From the NCBI GenBank assembly GCA_039819485.1, contig JBCBRY010000026.1:1-64000 (forward strand): a stretch of 64,000 nucleotides of DNA, read 5' to 3'. The notes beneath the pieces were generated by a model that was not told where the DNA came from, did not search any database, and was given only the letters and a program-made list of their open reading frames with translations. The stretch is from UBA6168 sp039819485. Its GTDB lineage: Bacteria > Bacteroidota > Bacteroidia > Chitinophagales > Saprospiraceae. The translations under genes and the position numbers were made by a program. This document shows, piece after piece, positions 44,218-53,310 of the stretch (within the stretch, counting starts at the first letter, position 1; each line of letters opens with the position of its first letter).

Positions 44218-45453
44218 ATGCGGATAGGAGCCTTGTTTTCATTGGCCGTTTTCATTGGTCTTTTTTTCTTTTTGGATTGGTCGGTCATCCAGAACATGTT
44301 GCCGATACTGGAGACCATTGATTTCAGTGAAATGGGCCAAAAACTATATTGGCTAATTAATATAGGCCTTCCGATGTTGATGTTCGGCAGCTTTGTGTTT
44401 ATCGGAAGGAGCAGTTTTATAACGGCAACTTTGGGAAGTGTTTTCATTACTTTATTAATTACCAAAGTCGTTTTTCTGCTGGGTTTGCTTTTCGGCGAAT
44501 TTATAGAACTGGTCACACATGGGTTTCAATATCTAATTTTTCAAAAGAGCAACGGCGACTTAACTGCCAACCCTGATTTATTCAAAAGTCAATTAGCTGC
44601 CTCTATTGCGGCAGTTCCTTTTTTCGCCTTTTTATTTGGCATCACAAAAGGGAAATACAATTATACACTGCACCAGCACGAGGTGTTTTTTCCCGACCTG
44701 CCCGAGGCATTCGACGGATTTACCATTACGCAAATTTCGGATGTCCATTCCGGAGGGTTTCACAACCGGCAGGAAGTCGCAAAGGGCATTCAACTGATCA
44801 ATGACCAACAGTCCGATTTATTTGTTTTTACGGGAGATCTCGTCAATAACCAGGCAACCGAAATAGAACCCTGGATCGACCTGTTCAAAACCATAAAAGC
44901 CCCTTATGGCCAGTTTTCCATCCTCGGCAACCACGACTACGGTGACTATGTAGCGTGGCCGTCCACAGAAGCCAAAAACCAAAACATGCAACGGTTATTT
45001 TCCAATCACCAAAAAATCGGTTTTCGACTTTTATTGGATGAGCAGATCATTATTGAAAAAGACGGAGCCAAAATAGCACTGATGGGAGTCGAGAACTGGG
45101 GCATCGGTTTTGGCAAAAGAGGAAACCTAAACAAAGCCCTGAGCGGTCTCCCTCAAAACATGTTCAAAATATTGCTCTCCCACGACCCCAGTCACTGGGA
45201 CCACGAGGTAAAAAACAATCAAAATAAAATACACCTCACTTTTTCCGGACATACACACGGCATGCAAATGGGCGTAGAACTCTTTGGCTGGAAGTGGAGC
45301 CCCTCTAAATTTCGCTATAAAAAATGGGCCGGACTCTATGAAGAAAACAACCGGTATTTATACGTCAACCGCGGATTTGGATTTTTGGGTTTTGCCGGCC
45401 GGGTCGGCATCTGGCCAGAAGTGACTAAAATAACCTTGCGTAAAAAGAAATAA
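44218..45453 (+). CDS. Membrane-anchored metallophosphoesterase
   Basis: 411-aa protein with four N-terminal helices (residues ~1-145) and a calcineurin-like phosphoesterase domain. Metal ligands are all present: DxH in TQISDVHSGG, GDxxxN in FTGDLVNNQ, GNHD in ILGNHDYGD, His in LLSHDPSHWDHEV and GHTH in FSGHTHGMQMG. This matches the YaeI/YkuE-like branch of membrane metallophosphoesterases, for which phospholipid or cell-wall pyrophosphate substrates have been proposed. The substrate here cannot be told. It is convergent with the next gene. Confidence 0.9.
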   Translation: MRIGALFSLAVFIGLFFFLDWSVIQNMLPILETIDFSEMGQKLYWLINIGLPMLMFGSFVFIGRSSFITATLGSVFITLLITKVVFLLGLLFGEFIELVTHGFQYLIFQKSNGDLTANPDLFKSQLAASIAAVPFFAFLFGITKGKYNYTLHQHEVFFPDLPEAFDGFTITQISDVHSGGFHNRQEVAKGIQLINDQQSDLFVFTGDLVNNQATEIEPWIDLFKTIKAPYGQFSILGNHDYGDYVAWPSTEAKNQNMQRLFSNHQKIGFRLLLDEQIIIEKDGAKIALMGVENWGIGFGKRGNLNKALSGLPQNMFKILLSHDPSHWDHEVKNNQNKIHLTFSGHTHGMQMGVELFGWKWSPSKFRYKKWAGLYEENNRYLYVNRGFGFLGFAGRVGIWPEVTKITLRKKK

Positions 45454-45516
45454 GGATAACCGCAAATTGTCATGACGAATAACCTTATCTGTCAAACTGC
45501 TCTGCGGGCTTTCCAA

Positions 45517-46365
45517 TTACATTTTTATCAATTTTTTCATTGCAATAAAATTATGATTATTGCGAACCTTCAGGAAATAAATTCCTTTCGCCAAATCAGA
45601 TACGTCTATTTTTGAATTAATAAAATGCAATTCTTTTTTCACCATCCTGCCATTTAAATCCAATAAATCGAAAGACAAATTGCGAGACCCACCTCCTTGG
45701 TCGTCAATTATAATAAAATCATTGGCAGGATTTGGATAAAAATGAACAGGCGACAAATAGCTTTCCTGTGAGTTCACCGGATCACAGCTGATCGTGGTGG
45801 TCCCCGTATGTTCAATCGTGAAGTCCAAGCTGCCGTTAAAAGAATAAACCATCAGATACAATACATCTCCTGGTGTGGTATACACTGGTGCCAAAAAATT
45901 ATCGTCCCCAGGGTTGCAGCCACCTAATTCCTCAAAGTCCAGCGATCCTTCCACCAAGCCAGTTGGCCCCAGACAAACTGAATCGACATTTGGGCCGGGC
46001 ACGATGTTTTGCCCTGAAAAGCAGCAGCGGATAGTTTCCAGGTTGCTGCAGTCACCACTGGACGTCTTGAACACCGCAAAATCCATATCAGCTGCAAACA
46101 CTTCCGGAGTAATCGTGAATTCAAACGTGCCAAAAGTTGTGAAGCGGTACTTAAACCACAAAACATCTTCTTCTAAATTTATGACATTTAAAATGTTGCC
46201 GCACAAATCGTCGAACACTTCCACATCATTGCCCATGGAAAGAAAAAGTTCAGCATTGATGGTTTCACCCGAACAGACTTCCCTGGCGGTAATACAGTCA
46301 AAAGAATCTTGGGCAGAAAGTAAAAAAGGGAGTAAGAACAAAGTGAGAGTAGACAGTATTTTCAT
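45517..46365 (-). CDS. Secreted protein with T9SS type A sorting domain
   Basis: 282-aa exported protein. A signal peptide (MKILSTLTLFLLPFLLSAQ) is followed by a Cys-rich domain (CITAREVCSGETINAELFLS, SGDCSNLETIRCCFSGQN) that resembles the pre-peptidase-type domain found in many Bacteroidetes surface proteins. The last ~75 residues form a type A sorting domain (HFYPNPANDFIIID ... GIYFLKVRN). No enzymatic domain is present. The second of two adjacent ATGs is used as the start. Confidence 0.85.
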   Translation of the reverse strand: MKILSTLTLFLLPFLLSAQDSFDCITAREVCSGETINAELFLSMGNDVEVFDDLCGNILNVINLEEDVLWFKYRFTTFGTFEFTITPEVFAADMDFAVFKTSSGDCSNLETIRCCFSGQNIVPGPNVDSVCLGPTGLVEGSLDFEELGGCNPGDDNFLAPVYTTPGDVLYLMVYSFNGSLDFTIEHTGTTTISCDPVNSQESYLSPVHFYPNPANDFIIIDDQGGGSRNLSFDLLDLNGRMVKKELHFINSKIDVSDLAKGIYFLKVRNNHNFIAMKKLIKM

Positions 46366-46568
46366 CATTAAAAATTAATTTCTCGTCCACAATTATTGAG
46401 CAGTAATTTCAATAAAGCTGTGAAGCAAACATGAGTCGATGGATAATTATGAACAAGCATTTATTTTAGTGAAAGCGTAAAAAATATATTTTTGGTTTAT
46501 AAAAACCCAAAAACATTGGCAAAGGTCAATAAAAGATTGTAAAGAATAAAATACCATCTTTTAAAAAG

Positions 46569-47540
46569 CTAACGTCCATGAAATTCCATATTGGGCAATG
46601 CCTCTCCATTTTTCAAGTACCGTTCGAACCACGAAAATACCTGTTCTTCCTTTTCGGCTGCATGTTCCCGAATACCATGGTCCCCTCCTTCAAAAATCAT
46701 CAGACGGTAAGGGATTCTGTATTTTTCAAATTCGAGTGCAAGTTTTAATGAGTTTTCCGGTTTCACCCGCCAATCTGCATTTCCATGCAACAACAAAATG
46801 GGAACCTCTTTCGAAAATTGATCCGCCCAAAACAAAGCAGATCGGTTTTTTAATTCAACCTCTTTATTTTCCCAGTAACCGGGAATCAACTCTGCATAAA
46901 CACCCGATTCCATTTCTGGCCGGTCAATAACTGTCAGGTCGGCCAAAGCCCCGCCCACTACAGCGGCTTTTATTTTTTTCGTTTTTTTCAATGCCAGATA
47001 AGTCATCATGCCGCCCCTGCTCCAACCGTACATTCCAATGCTGGCAGTATCCGCTTTTGGCAATTCATTTAATACATTTATTAAATTTAAAACATCATTT
47101 ACATCTTCACCGCCGAATTCCTCCATGCCTTCACTTTTACCGCTTCCCCGATAGTTACAACCAATGACCACATATCCTTTCTCCGCCCATTTTCCGAAAA
47201 AATAGGCAGTCGAAAATTTCCATTTCCCTCGAAACAATTGCAATGCCCCAAAATCACGGTTGCCCCCCCGATTAAAAATAATGACCGGGTATTTCCCCTC
47301 TTTTTTAGGAGCCGCCATAAATGCTTCAATTTTCAGGTCATCACTGTAATACGTAATTTCGGATAATTCAACATGCTGGATATGGCTAAATTTATCGATT
47401 GGAATTTCCTTTTTTTCATCCTTAAATAATTGATGGTACTGTTGCCAATCAATTTTTTTATTTTCGACCAATAAAGCGGGCTGCGCTAAACAATTCGAGG
47501 TAAAAAAGAGCAACAAAAAACATAGCTTTATATTTTTCAT
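46569..47540 (-). CDS. Secreted S9-type alpha/beta hydrolase
   Basis: 323-aa periplasmic or secreted hydrolase of the prolyl oligopeptidase/dienelactone hydrolase type. The signal peptide starts at ATG 47540 (MKNIKLCFLLLFFTSNCLAQ); the upstream extension in the same frame is unlikely. The triad is visible: Ser in GMYGWSRGGMM, Asp in LLHGNADWRVKP, His in EGGDHGIREH. The N-terminal beta-propeller of true S9 peptidases is missing, leaving just the catalytic domain. It lies 19 bases after the SDR gene on the same strand. Substrate unknown; a peptidase or esterase role is possible. Confidence 0.85.
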   Translation of the reverse strand: MKNIKLCFLLLFFTSNCLAQPALLVENKKIDWQQYHQLFKDEKKEIPIDKFSHIQHVELSEITYYSDDLKIEAFMAAPKKEGKYPVIIFNRGGNRDFGALQLFRGKWKFSTAYFFGKWAEKGYVVIGCNYRGSGKSEGMEEFGGEDVNDVLNLINVLNELPKADTASIGMYGWSRGGMMTYLALKKTKKIKAAVVGGALADLTVIDRPEMESGVYAELIPGYWENKEVELKNRSALFWADQFSKEVPILLLHGNADWRVKPENSLKLALEFEKYRIPYRLMIFEGGDHGIREHAAEKEEQVFSWFERYLKNGEALPNMEFHGR

Positions 47541-47559
47541 AAAAAATATTTTAGTCTTA

Positions 47560-48348
47560 TTAAATACTTTTGATTTTTCCACCGTCCACAGGAATACTTG
47601 CACCGGTAATATAAGATGCAGCAGGGCTCGCAATAAATGCGACTACCGCGCCTATTTCTTCCGGCGTGGCAAACCGTCCAAAAGGGATTTCCAGTAACAT
47701 GCTGTTTACTGATTCTTCTGGTGTATAACCATATAATTTTTGCCGGGACAATAAAATTTCATCCACTCGCTCTGTCTTCGTAGTACCCGGTAAAACATTA
47801 TTAACGGTAATACCTGTTGAAGCCAGTTCCATTGACAATGTTTTGGCCCAACTGGCCATGGCCCCTCTGGTTACATTGGAGACAGCAAGCCCTTTGATCG
47901 GTTGCCTTACCGAGGTAGAAACAATGTTGACAATCCGCCCATATTGATCGGCAACCATCCCCGACTTCAACCATTTTACCATATTATGTGCAGTCAAAAT
48001 ATGATTGTTAAATGCCTCTAAAAATTGCTCTGCCGTTGCATTTTGTAAATTCCCCCCCTTTGGACCGCCAGTATTATTGATTAAAATATGGATATTTTTC
48101 CGGGCAATTATTTTATCAATTTTTTCTTTTAACACGGTTGGCCCTTCTGATAAATCAGCAGTAATAAATCCATGTTGTTGCCCTTGGGAAGTATCCAATT
48201 TATTTAATACTTTTTTTAACCGTTCTTTATTTCTTGCCAATAAAAAGACATTAGCGCCCAGGAGTGCCAATTCAATGGCAGAAGCTTCGCCAAGCCCGCG
48301 GGAGCCTCCGCAGACCAGGGCATTTTTATTTTTTAAATTTAAATCCAT
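47560..48348 (-). CDS. SDR-family oxidoreductase with atypical catalytic motif
   Basis: 262-aa short-chain dehydrogenase/reductase. The cofactor motif GGSRGLGEASA and NNTGGPKG are present, and the C-terminal SPAASYITGASIPVDGG is typical. The active-site segment reads LAVSNVTRGAMASWAKTL, so the usual Tyr-x-x-x-Lys pair is replaced by Ser-Asn-x-x-Arg, as in a subgroup of FabG-like proteins. Activity may be altered or absent. It precedes the hydrolase gene by 19 bases and is likely co-transcribed with it. Confidence 0.88.
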   Translation of the reverse strand: MDLNLKNKNALVCGGSRGLGEASAIELALLGANVFLLARNKERLKKVLNKLDTSQGQQHGFITADLSEGPTVLKEKIDKIIARKNIHILINNTGGPKGGNLQNATAEQFLEAFNNHILTAHNMVKWLKSGMVADQYGRIVNIVSTSVRQPIKGLAVSNVTRGAMASWAKTLSMELASTGITVNNVLPGTTKTERVDEILLSRQKLYGYTPEESVNSMLLEIPFGRFATPEEIGAVVAFIASPAASYITGASIPVDGGKIKSI

Positions 48349-48402
48349 ATTTAAAATAGAATAAGTTGGATGTTAGGAGGTGCCTGAAAAACTTAACAGT
48401 TG

Positions 48403-48864
48403 CTAAATTATTTTTTTAGCATAAATTTTAATTTCCCCTCCGAAAACATTATATCCTTCCGCAATATGTTTCCATCCATTTTTTTCGTAAAAACCGACCA
48501 GATCCGAAGATAAATATAAGTGATCGAACCCTTTTAGTTTTGCTTGTTGCAAACCATGTCTTAACAATTCTGCGGCAATCCCTTTTTTCCGGTGATCTTT
48601 ATTGACAAATAAACAGGCAAACCACGGCATCAGGTCCTGACGGCTGATGATATCGTTGGTAAGCAAAGCATAAGAGGCAATTATTTTTTCATGGTCCAGT
48701 AATATATAAAACTTGGGCAGCAGGTTTTCAGCATTCATTGAGTGTCGCATGCAATCCTGATAAAAAATAAAATTACCTTCATTGCCCCAACACGACCAAA
48801 AGTAGTGAACAGCCTTTTCAAAAAAAGCCGGCTTTTCTGATAGTTCAAAAATATTTAATCGCAT
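48403..48864 (-). CDS. GNAT N-acetyltransferase
   Basis: 153-aa acetyltransferase. The acetyl-CoA-binding motif A is LFVNKDHRKKGIAAELLRHG, followed by LYLSSDLVGFYEKNGWKHIA. The substrate cannot be predicted. The gene starts one base from the stop codon of the HNH gene, so the two are almost certainly co-transcribed. The SDR and hydrolase genes follow after 54 bases. Confidence 0.88.
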   Translation of the reverse strand: MRLNIFELSEKPAFFEKAVHYFWSCWGNEGNFIFYQDCMRHSMNAENLLPKFYILLDHEKIIASYALLTNDIISRQDLMPWFACLFVNKDHRKKGIAAELLRHGLQQAKLKGFDHLYLSSDLVGFYEKNGWKHIAEGYNVFGGEIKIYAKKII

Positions 48865-48865
48865 A

Positions 48866-49183
48866 CTATTTTTTTGTTTGTAAAGCTCTTTTGTTCTTTT
48901 TTCGTTTCGATTCCCGGTTTCCCTGGTAAAACGCCGGATCTTTTTTCGCTACCCACTTTATGAATTTCTTCATTTCCTGATGAGCAGCTATTTTCTCCAC
49001 AGTATTAAAGTGGGCCTTTAATTCCTTTTCCGTAAAAACTGAATGGATTTTTTGATGACAGATATTGTGCAGGTCAATGGTATCGGTGTGTTTTCCTCCT
49101 CTCGACTTGGGGATCAAATGATGTTTGGAAATATTTTTTTTACCAAGTTCTCTCTTACAAATGGGACAAATAGGAGTTTCCAT
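48866..49183 (-). CDS. Stand-alone HNH endonuclease
   Basis: 105-aa HNH nuclease. Zinc and catalytic residues are clear: CPICKREL, SKHHLIPKSRGG, DLHNICHQKIHSVF. The ATG at 49183 gives METPICPICK, as expected for the family; a longer frame to 49294 runs through the adjacent MITE-like element and is not real coding. It is the first gene of the run that continues with GNAT, SDR and hydrolase. Two tandem repeat elements lie immediately upstream and probably supply or contain its promoter. Small HNH proteins can be nicking or restriction-type nucleases; the target is unknown. Confidence 0.85.
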   Translation of the reverse strand: METPICPICKRELGKKNISKHHLIPKSRGGKHTDTIDLHNICHQKIHSVFTEKELKAHFNTVEKIAAHQEMKKFIKWVAKKDPAFYQGNRESKRKKNKRALQTKK

Positions 49184-49201
49184 GATTGATTGCCGGCAAT
49201 T

Positions 49202-49327
49202 AAGTAGGTGGTCAAAAAAAATGACACTGTTCCTTCGCCTGAAAAAGATTTTTAAGACTTGGAAATCAAACATTTGCCAAAATAAAAGTGTCATTTTTAG
49301 CGCCCTTTATTTTTGTTCAGGCACTTA
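49202..49327 (+). repeat. MITE-like element, copy 2
   Basis: From AAGTAGGTGGTCAAAA to TTGTTCAGGCACTTA. Inner arms AATGACACTGTTCC and TAAAAGTGTCATTTTTAGCG. It is almost identical to copy 3, which follows head to tail and shares its end. Confidence 0.88.
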
Positions 49328-49448
49328 GGTGGTCAAAAAAAATGACACTTTTCCTTTGCCTGAAAAAGATTTTTAAGACTTGGAAATCAAACATTTGCCA
49401 AAATAAAAGTGTCATTTTTAGCGCTCTTTATTTTTGTTCAGGCACTTA
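49326..49448 (+). repeat. MITE-like element, copy 3
   Basis: Tandem duplicate of copy 2, differing at a few positions (ACTTTTCC instead of ACTGTTCC, GCGCTC instead of GCGCCC). It ends CAGGCACTTA. No transposase is encoded. Confidence 0.88.
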
Positions 49449-49632
49449 CTGCTGTTTATTTGAAATTAGAAATGGAGGAATTTGAAATTATAGAGACACT
49501 CCATTTTAAGATCCGCCAACTCGCAACTCCTGAATTTCTCCACACCTATTAAAGTCTGTTTGTGCTTCTTTAGTTCACAGCGGAAATTAAAGCATCCGAA
49601 TAAATTCATCAAAAAAAATCAAATAGAAATAT

Positions 49633-49764
49633 AAGTAAAGCAGGTGATCAAAAATAAGGCGCGCTAAAAATGACACTTTTATTTTGGCAATTGCTTAGCT
49701 ATGATAGCTTAAAATTCTTTTTCAGGCGAAGGAAAAGTGTCATTTTTTTTTAAACGGTCACTTA
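49633..49764 (-). repeat. MITE-like element, copy 4 (inverted)
   Basis: Same family in the opposite orientation: GCGCTAAAAATGACACTTTT at the left and GGAAAAGTGTCATTTTTTTT then GGTCACTTA at the right, with a diverged centre. Bases 49449-49632 and 49765-50042 around it hold no recognisable gene. Confidence 0.82.
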
Positions 49765-50042
49765 CCATGCAAAACAAAATCTCCTTTTTCCAACCATCGG
49801 GCCATCACAGCTTTGGTTTTGGCGATCCACGCAAATAGTTATACATTTACGATATTGCTAATATCTGCAATAACCTATACAGATATTTCATTTTTTTAAC
49901 AAAGTGGGTTGATATGATTGAATTAAAGACGGTGGCCGGGCAGTTTAACCCTCTCGTCAGTTACGCAATAATGGAAACAATTTCTTCGGTGGGTTAACTA
50001 TTTAACCTGCTGTTGGCAAACCTTAAAATACATAGTTGCACT

Positions 50043-50537
50043 ATGACAAATTCGAAATTTTACTTTTCTCTTCCCCTGTATTTTTTAACGGTAATTCTTC
50101 TTGCAGCTCTCTTTCTCGGAAGTTGTCAAGCGCCCGTCCCCGAAGCGCCTGCTTGCGATAGCGTAACCGATATTGAAGGTGTATATAATTGTCAGGGGCA
50201 ATGCGTTATAACGGATAGTCTCGGCAATAAAAGTCTCCTGACCGTATCTGTTGAGTCGGATACCATTCAGCGCTTCAAAGGTGCAAAAGAAAGTCTTTAT
50301 CAGGTGAACATTGGTGGAGCAGGTGGCTTTCATGAGATCGAGATCGGTCCATTTAACGGTCAAACGCTTTACACCGCAACGGCAAATGTGACGGACAACT
50401 TGTACCCGGTACTTGAGGAGTACGTCTTCGATTCCGATGCCGACTGTAAGGCAGTAAGTTTCATCAAAACAGTTCGTAATCCGACCCCGGACAATTTCAA
50501 AGCTTGCGTGATATATTGTAAGAAGAGCGGGGGGTAA
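50043..50537 (+). CDS. Hypothetical lipoprotein
   Basis: 164-aa lipoprotein starting at ATG 50043 with the signal peptide SLPLYFLTVILLAALFLGSC (Cys at the lipobox). The mature part has six more cysteines and a short beta-rich domain (DIEGVYNCQGQCVITDSLGN, ESLYQVNIGGAGGFHEIEIG, CKAVSFIKTVRN). No family is recognised. Two hairpins follow. The gene stands alone in a repeat-rich stretch. Confidence 0.7.
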   Translation: MTNSKFYFSLPLYFLTVILLAALFLGSCQAPVPEAPACDSVTDIEGVYNCQGQCVITDSLGNKSLLTVSVESDTIQRFKGAKESLYQVNIGGAGGFHEIEIGPFNGQTLYTATANVTDNLYPVLEEYVFDSDADCKAVSFIKTVRNPTPDNFKACVIYCKKSGG

Positions 50538-50566
50538 AATAATAAAGTCGTCCCTGCATAAACCTC

Positions 50567-50612
50567 TTTTCCGACGGGAACCGAAGCGAGTTTCAGGCAA
50601 CCCGTCGAAAAA
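50567..50612 (+). terminator. Hairpin after lipoprotein gene
   Basis: TTTTCCGACGGG and CCCGTCGAAAAA pair with one mismatch, 30 bases past the stop codon. The loop is long (22 nt), so it is a weaker terminator call than the following one. Confidence 0.5.
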
Positions 50613-50650
50613 GAAAAATGAGTCGTCCCGAATTTTTGGGAACGGACAAA

Positions 50651-50687
50651 TGAAAGAGGCCCCGAAGTAAATTCGGGGCCTCTTTCA
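50651..50687. terminator. Strong bidirectional terminator
   Basis: Perfect 16-bp stem TGAAAGAGGCCCCGAA / TTCGGGGCCTCTTTCA with a 5-nt loop, between the converging lipoprotein and delta-60-repeat genes. Confidence 0.9.
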
Positions 50688-50709
50688 ATCGGTAAGCACC
50701 AAGGAACGA

Positions 50710-52239
50710 CTACTTCCTCATGACCAGAAGCGGGACTGTCCCGACCTGATCACCACTTTTCAGCACCAGCCAGTATTGTCCGTTATTTATTTGGTCATTT
50801 AACAAAAAAGTCTCCTCAAAAATACCGGCGGCATGATTTGTCCGGTCCACAAAAGTCTGTACAACTTGCCCATTTGCGTTTAACAACGTCAACGAAATAT
50901 CGGTTAGTTGTCCAAGTTCCAATTCCATTGAAATAAATTCGGAAACTGGATTTGGGAACACCTTAAGATGAAGTTGCGACTGATCCAGTTCAATCGTTGG
51001 GTTTTCGTCTCCGGAGCGCAATCCTACCAAAACGATGTGCCCGGTGGTATAGGGCTGCGCACTTTCTCCCAGCACGACCATTTTGCCGTTCGGACGTATG
51101 ATAACATCGTTGGCAGTTTCTTTGAGATCAGGTTCGGCATCAATGATTGTATATCCGTTATTGCCGAATGTTTCATCCAAATCGCCATTGGTCTTGAGCC
51201 GCACGGCCACCATGGCATTTGGAATACTCTGATAAAGTCCGACCGCCACAATTCTTCCTTCATCATCAAATGTCGCGCCCCGTGCTTCAGACCATTCGTC
51301 CAGCTCAACCACGGCCAGGCCATCCTCTCCGTAGGTATCGTCCAGCGAACCATCCGGGTTGATGCGAATGGAGACCATGTTTGTGGAAAGTCTTCCGAGG
51401 GCGTACAATTTGCCGTCAGCATCTATCTCCAAAGCATACAAATCATTAAATCCAACGACGGAAGGATCAAGAAAATCAAACAATAGGATTCCATCTCCAT
51501 CAAAACTTGGATCGAGGTTGCCTGCGGCCGTAAAAGCCGTCACCATAAAATAGCCGGCCGGCCCTCCCCGGCCACAAACAACGATGCCTCCGTCGGGTCG
51601 CAGCACCAAATCCGTCATCCAGGTCGAAGGGGTATAATTGGCTTCGCCGATGCCGTTAATGCCGAAAGTGTTATCGAGCGTTCCATTGGCATTGAACCGT
51701 AGCACGATGAATTTATCTTGGATATTTCCGTCACCCATGGTAGCCCCAACGATTATTTTGCCATCGGGTGCGACGGCCACTGCCCTACCCTTCGAGCCAT
51801 ACGTCAATGTAACCTGCGTATAACCATCTGTACCAAAAGTGGGGTCCAACGTTCCATTTGGATTGATGCGGGCCACAAAAATGTCGAAGTCAGTGACAAT
51901 GTTTCCGGTGGCGACAATTTTACCGTCCGGCTGCAGTGTAATCTTGACGGAGTCATACACCCTGAAATCACTGATGAAAAAACCGTCATTCCCAAAGCTC
52001 GTATCGATAGAGCCGTCGGTATTATAACGGATCAAGATCAATCGGCGGCTGGTCACGCGGTACCATCCCGCCACAATGATTTTACCGTCCGGCTGTTCCA
52101 CCATGTTACTGCTTTCCAGGTATTCATCCTGAATGGTGATCACGACGCCGGCATCCCCAAAAGAATTGTCGATCGTACCGGGCTGAGAGAACGCCGATCC
52201 AAAAAATAAGAGGCATACAATTGTAAAGAGCTGTTTCAT
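50710..52239 (-). CDS. Delta-60-repeat exoprotein, T9SS type A
   Basis: 509-aa secreted protein. Signal peptide MKQLFTIVCLLFFGSAFSQ. Seven delta-60 repeats (TIGR02608-type, about 55 residues each) are marked by GTIDNSFGDAG, GSIDTSFGNDG, GTLDPTFGTDG, GTLDNTFGING, GNLDPSFDGDG, GSLDDTYGEDG and GDLDETFGNNG, each preceded by a QPDGKIVVxG strand. These form a beta-propeller. The last ~80 residues are a T9SS type A sorting domain (LKVFPNPVSEFISME ... GQYWLVLKSG). Role is unknown beyond surface or extracellular location. Confidence 0.9.
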   Translation of the reverse strand: MKQLFTIVCLLFFGSAFSQPGTIDNSFGDAGVVITIQDEYLESSNMVEQPDGKIIVAGWYRVTSRRLILIRYNTDGSIDTSFGNDGFFISDFRVYDSVKITLQPDGKIVATGNIVTDFDIFVARINPNGTLDPTFGTDGYTQVTLTYGSKGRAVAVAPDGKIIVGATMGDGNIQDKFIVLRFNANGTLDNTFGINGIGEANYTPSTWMTDLVLRPDGGIVVCGRGGPAGYFMVTAFTAAGNLDPSFDGDGILLFDFLDPSVVGFNDLYALEIDADGKLYALGRLSTNMVSIRINPDGSLDDTYGEDGLAVVELDEWSEARGATFDDEGRIVAVGLYQSIPNAMVAVRLKTNGDLDETFGNNGYTIIDAEPDLKETANDVIIRPNGKMVVLGESAQPYTTGHIVLVGLRSGDENPTIELDQSQLHLKVFPNPVSEFISMELELGQLTDISLTLLNANGQVVQTFVDRTNHAAGIFEETFLLNDQINNGQYWLVLKSGDQVGTVPLLVMRK

Positions 52240-52314
52240 ATAAAAATTTTAAAAAACCAATTTCGTTTATGATTAAACGGAAACAGGCTTAGTTAGAGAA
52301 ATTCGATTAAATGC

Positions 52315-52364
52315 ACTGTCGAAATCCTTTCCGACAGTTTTGCGAACGCCGAAGAAACTTCGGC
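52315..52364 (-). terminator. Paired hairpins after the 198-aa gene
   Basis: GCCGAAG-AAA-CTTCGGC (52348-52364), then ACTGTCG / CGACAGT (52315-52338). On the minus strand both follow the stop of the gene at 52372. T-runs are short. Confidence 0.65.
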
Positions 52365-52371
52365 AGTCCAA

Positions 52372-52968
52372 TTATTTCATGACCGAAAAATGCTTGATCC
52401 GTTGCCTTTGCTTTCGATAATCATCCACCCCGTTTTTCAGATTAAAGCTGATTCGAAAAGAATCACCGCTCGTCGCTCCGAGGAACCCACCCAAAGCCCC
52501 GAACCCAATAATGGAGTTGAACACTCTGTTATTTCCGCCGATGCACCTGACCCAAACAGGATCTTCCTCATTTTCACAATAATCCTCATCATAATTATTT
52601 TGTCGGATAGCCCCCAATGGCAACCCGACGGCCACCCCGATGATCGCGCCTATCATAAAATTCTTTTTCCGGTTAGGCAAGTGGAAAAATCTTAAACGCT
52701 TTAGATTGTCCGCTGGCACTTTTTGCAACCTCAGTTCTTCCGCATCAACAGCCGCTTTCTTCCATTGCCAGTACTGCTGCCGGGACACCAGCGAAATTTC
52801 CTGCTCTTTTGCCTCCCATAAGACACCGTTTGCCTTCCTGCCTTTATCCTGCTTATGAACCATCACCCGATAGGCCTCCCTCAGGGTGGTATCTGGTTCA
52901 AAAAGCTGGGCATTTGCAACAAAGGCGTTGGCCAACAACAAAATTAAAGTGGGAAACAAGATGCGCAT
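52372..52968 (-). CDS. Hypothetical exported membrane-associated protein
   Basis: 198-aa protein with a signal peptide (LLLANAFVANAQ). Residues ~105-125 (FMIGAIIGVAVGLPLGAI) and ~150-170 (IIGFGALGGFLGAT) are glycine-rich hydrophobic segments of the glycine-zipper kind. Between them lies a short acidic, cysteine-containing loop (YDEDYCENEEDPVWVRCIGG). The N-terminal mature part is charged and helical. No family is recognised; an envelope location is likely. It is a single gene between two terminator-like structures. Confidence 0.7.
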   Translation of the reverse strand: MRILFPTLILLLANAFVANAQLFEPDTTLREAYRVMVHKQDKGRKANGVLWEAKEQEISLVSRQQYWQWKKAAVDAEELRLQKVPADNLKRLRFFHLPNRKKNFMIGAIIGVAVGLPLGAIRQNNYDEDYCENEEDPVWVRCIGGNNRVFNSIIGFGALGGFLGATSGDSFRISFNLKNGVDDYRKQRQRIKHFSVMK

Positions 52969-53310
52969 ATTGACTGCTTTTGAGCGTATTTTTCAACGAA
53001 TTGTGATCGTTTCAAATTTACATAAATATGGAGTTAAATCGTTACGATAGGCTAAACGGATAGTTCTGTTTTGTGCTGCCTTAAAAATGAAAAACATTTA
53101 CCGGCAATAAACAATAATTTTTGAATCATGCGAAATAGGGAATGGATTTTCTCACCATTTATCATTGGTCAAGACAAAACAGTGCAGGATGTGTATCCTT
53201 GTATTTTTCCCATCGAATACATTTCGCACCAAATCCGAGGGTATAAATCCTCGGCTGTCTTGACGCGAAAGAATGCTTTAACACATTTCTTGACTCGCAT
53301 AAATCATAAT
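52969..53310. other. Intergenic region with a small hairpin
   Basis: No convincing gene in 342 bases. CCGAGG-GTATAAAT-CCTCGG (53235-53254) is a perfect small hairpin about 56 bases past the stop of the ROCO-TIR gene on the minus strand and may end its transcript. A 62-residue plus-strand frame overlaps it but has no features. Confidence 0.45.

Noticed and set aside
49125..49485. Near-identical plus-strand ORFs (65-67 aa) in the tandem repeats
   Set aside because: They are translations of the MITE-like elements with no coding signal.
49202..49764. CRISPR array at the clustered repeats
   Set aside because: Repeats are about 120 bp, palindromic, in mixed orientation and not separated by uniform spacers; no cas genes.
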